Below, in pieces: positions 63,552-64,000 of a DNA stretch of 64,000 nucleotides. The number at the start of each line of letters is the position of its first letter. The stretch's first letter is position 1. The DNA lies in assembly GCA_903934195.1 (NCBI GenBank), contig CAIZMV010000034.1, forward strand, positions 1-64,000. The letters run 5' to 3'. The notes under the pieces are model-generated. The model had not been told where the DNA came from. It worked only from the letters and a program-made list of their open reading frames with translations, and did no database searches. Source of the stretch: an uncultured Acidimicrobiaceae bacterium (lineage in GTDB: Bacteria > Actinomycetota > Acidimicrobiia > Acidimicrobiales > Ilumatobacteraceae). A program made the translations under genes and the position numbers.

Positions 63552-64000
63552 TTACGCCATGGGGCGCAGATGTTTCTTCGCTGCGACGAAGTACAGCGCG
63601 AGTAGCAACATCAGCGCGCCGGCACAAGAGAAGGTCACGGGGGCATTATCTATTTTGCGGGCAATTATTCCCACTAATAGTGCAGCCATGGGGGCAAGAC
63701 CGCTCATAAGAAGTGAATGGAACGCCATGACTCGACCCATTACTTGAGGGGGAGTGTTGTTCTGAATCAGTGTTTGACTGAGGTTCATATAGAAGCCGCC
63801 TCCCATTCCCCAGGCAAAGAGAAGGAATCCCATTCCGAATAGGGAGGTTGATTGACCAAGAAGTACTTGAATGCTTCCGCCCCAACACAAACCGCACATA
63901 AACCACAGCCCTTTTCGAATCATCTTGTGGTTGTACCGCATGATGAGTGTTGATGTCAGAAGTTGTCCGACGCCAAGCATGGCAAACAGCACTGTGGTTT
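63552..64000 (-). CDS. MFS transporter, C-terminal part (cut by window edge)
   Basis: The frame is open to the right edge, so only the last ~150 residues are visible. About four or five helices are seen, such as FGMGFLLFAWGMGGGFYMNL, LLMSGLAPMAALLVGIIA and CAGALMLLLALYFVA. VMGRVMAFHSLLMSGLAPMA is the motif-A-like region common in MFS_3/enterobactin-exporter-like permeases. Its cargo is unknown. The deacetylase gene begins 10 bp downstream on the same strand, so the two may be co-transcribed. Confidence 0.8.
   Translation of the reverse strand, partial: TTVLFAMLGVGQLLTSTLIMRYNHKMIRKGLWFMCGLCWGGSIQVLLGQSTSLFGMGFLLFAWGMGGGFYMNLSQTLIQNNTPPQVMGRVMAFHSLLMSGLAPMAALLVGIIARKIDNAPVTFSCAGALMLLLALYFVAAKKHLRPMA

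Noticed and set aside
1..64000. CRISPR arrays, insertion sequences, phage genes, rRNA and replication origin
   Set aside because: No regularly spaced repeats, transposase or integrase motifs, rRNA signatures or DnaA-box clusters were seen on reading both strands.

Overview
The window is a gene-dense bacterial chromosome segment of about 50% G+C or slightly less, with no phage, insertion sequence, CRISPR array or rRNA. Gene content and order point to an actinobacterium: phoH-ybeY-corC, era/recO/glyS, trpC-F-B-A, an ANTAR response regulator beside polA, coaE-uvrB-uvrA-uvrC-rapZ-gap-pgk-tpiA, and secG followed by tRNA-Leu. The classical menaquinone route, an F420-type luciferase-fold oxidoreductase and moderate GC suggest a small-genome planktonic member of the Acidimicrobiia (Ilumatobacter/acIV-like). 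That placement is inference, not a search result.

Layout. 1-6.4 kb: start of a secreted protein, a zinc alcohol dehydrogenase, a GDSL/SGNH lipase-like protein divergent from a membrane sulfatase-fold transferase, and a membrane GGDEF-EAL protein. 6.5-9.3 kb: phoH-ybeY-corC, overlapping. 9.4-17.2 kb: menaquinone synthesis (menE, menA, menH, menD, menF, menG) on alternating strands with an SDR and a FrnE-like DsbA protein; menB and menC are not here. 17.3-22.1 kb: acyl-CoA dehydrogenase, acyl-CoA synthetase, LLM oxidoreductase, MaoC hydratase and a small membrane protein. 22.2-28.4 kb: era, dinG-like helicase, uppS, a divergent non-catalytic UppS-like gene, recO, glyS. 28.5-34 kb: ABM protein, trpC, trpF, trpB, trpA, a small HIT-like protein, bcp, fabZ-like, GNAT. 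34-38.4 kb: type II fatty-acid operon fabD-fabH-fabG-acpP-fabF on the minus strand. 38.5-44.3 kb: tRNA-Leu(CAA), coiled-coil protein plus ANTAR regulator, polA, methyltransferase, rpsA. 44.3-53.5 kb: coaE, uvrB, uvrA, uvrC, methyltransferase, rapZ. 53.6-56.5 kb: gap-pgk-tpiA. 56.5-62.5 kb: a complete oligopeptide/dipeptide-type ABC importer inserted before secG. 62.5-64 kb: secG, tRNA-Leu(AAG), a strong terminator, a polysaccharide deacetylase and the C-terminal part of an MFS transporter.

How the genes work together. Neighbouring genes mostly overlap by 4-15 bp, and every intergenic gap is under about 200 bp. The men cluster supplies respiratory quinone. The FAS-II operon and fabZ build acyl chains, and the ACAD/ACS/MaoC genes probably degrade or remodel them. 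uppS, the sulfatase-fold protein and the deacetylase concern the cell envelope. UvrA, UvrB and UvrC form one nucleotide-excision-repair cluster.

The most interesting observation is the divergent pair at 24987-26375. One cis-prenyltransferase keeps the catalytic motif but lacks the C-terminal R-x-G. Its neighbour has the cis-prenyltransferase C-terminus with R-F-G but has lost the catalytic Asp and substrate-binding Arg. This complementary split resembles the eukaryotic DHDDS/NgBR (Rer2/Nus1) heteromer. Other points of note are a FabD with a C-terminal biotinyl/lipoyl-like domain, a UvrA with a lysine pentad tail, a tRNA-Leu with an AAG anticodon, and a strong hairpin separating the peptide-binding protein gene from its permease gene.
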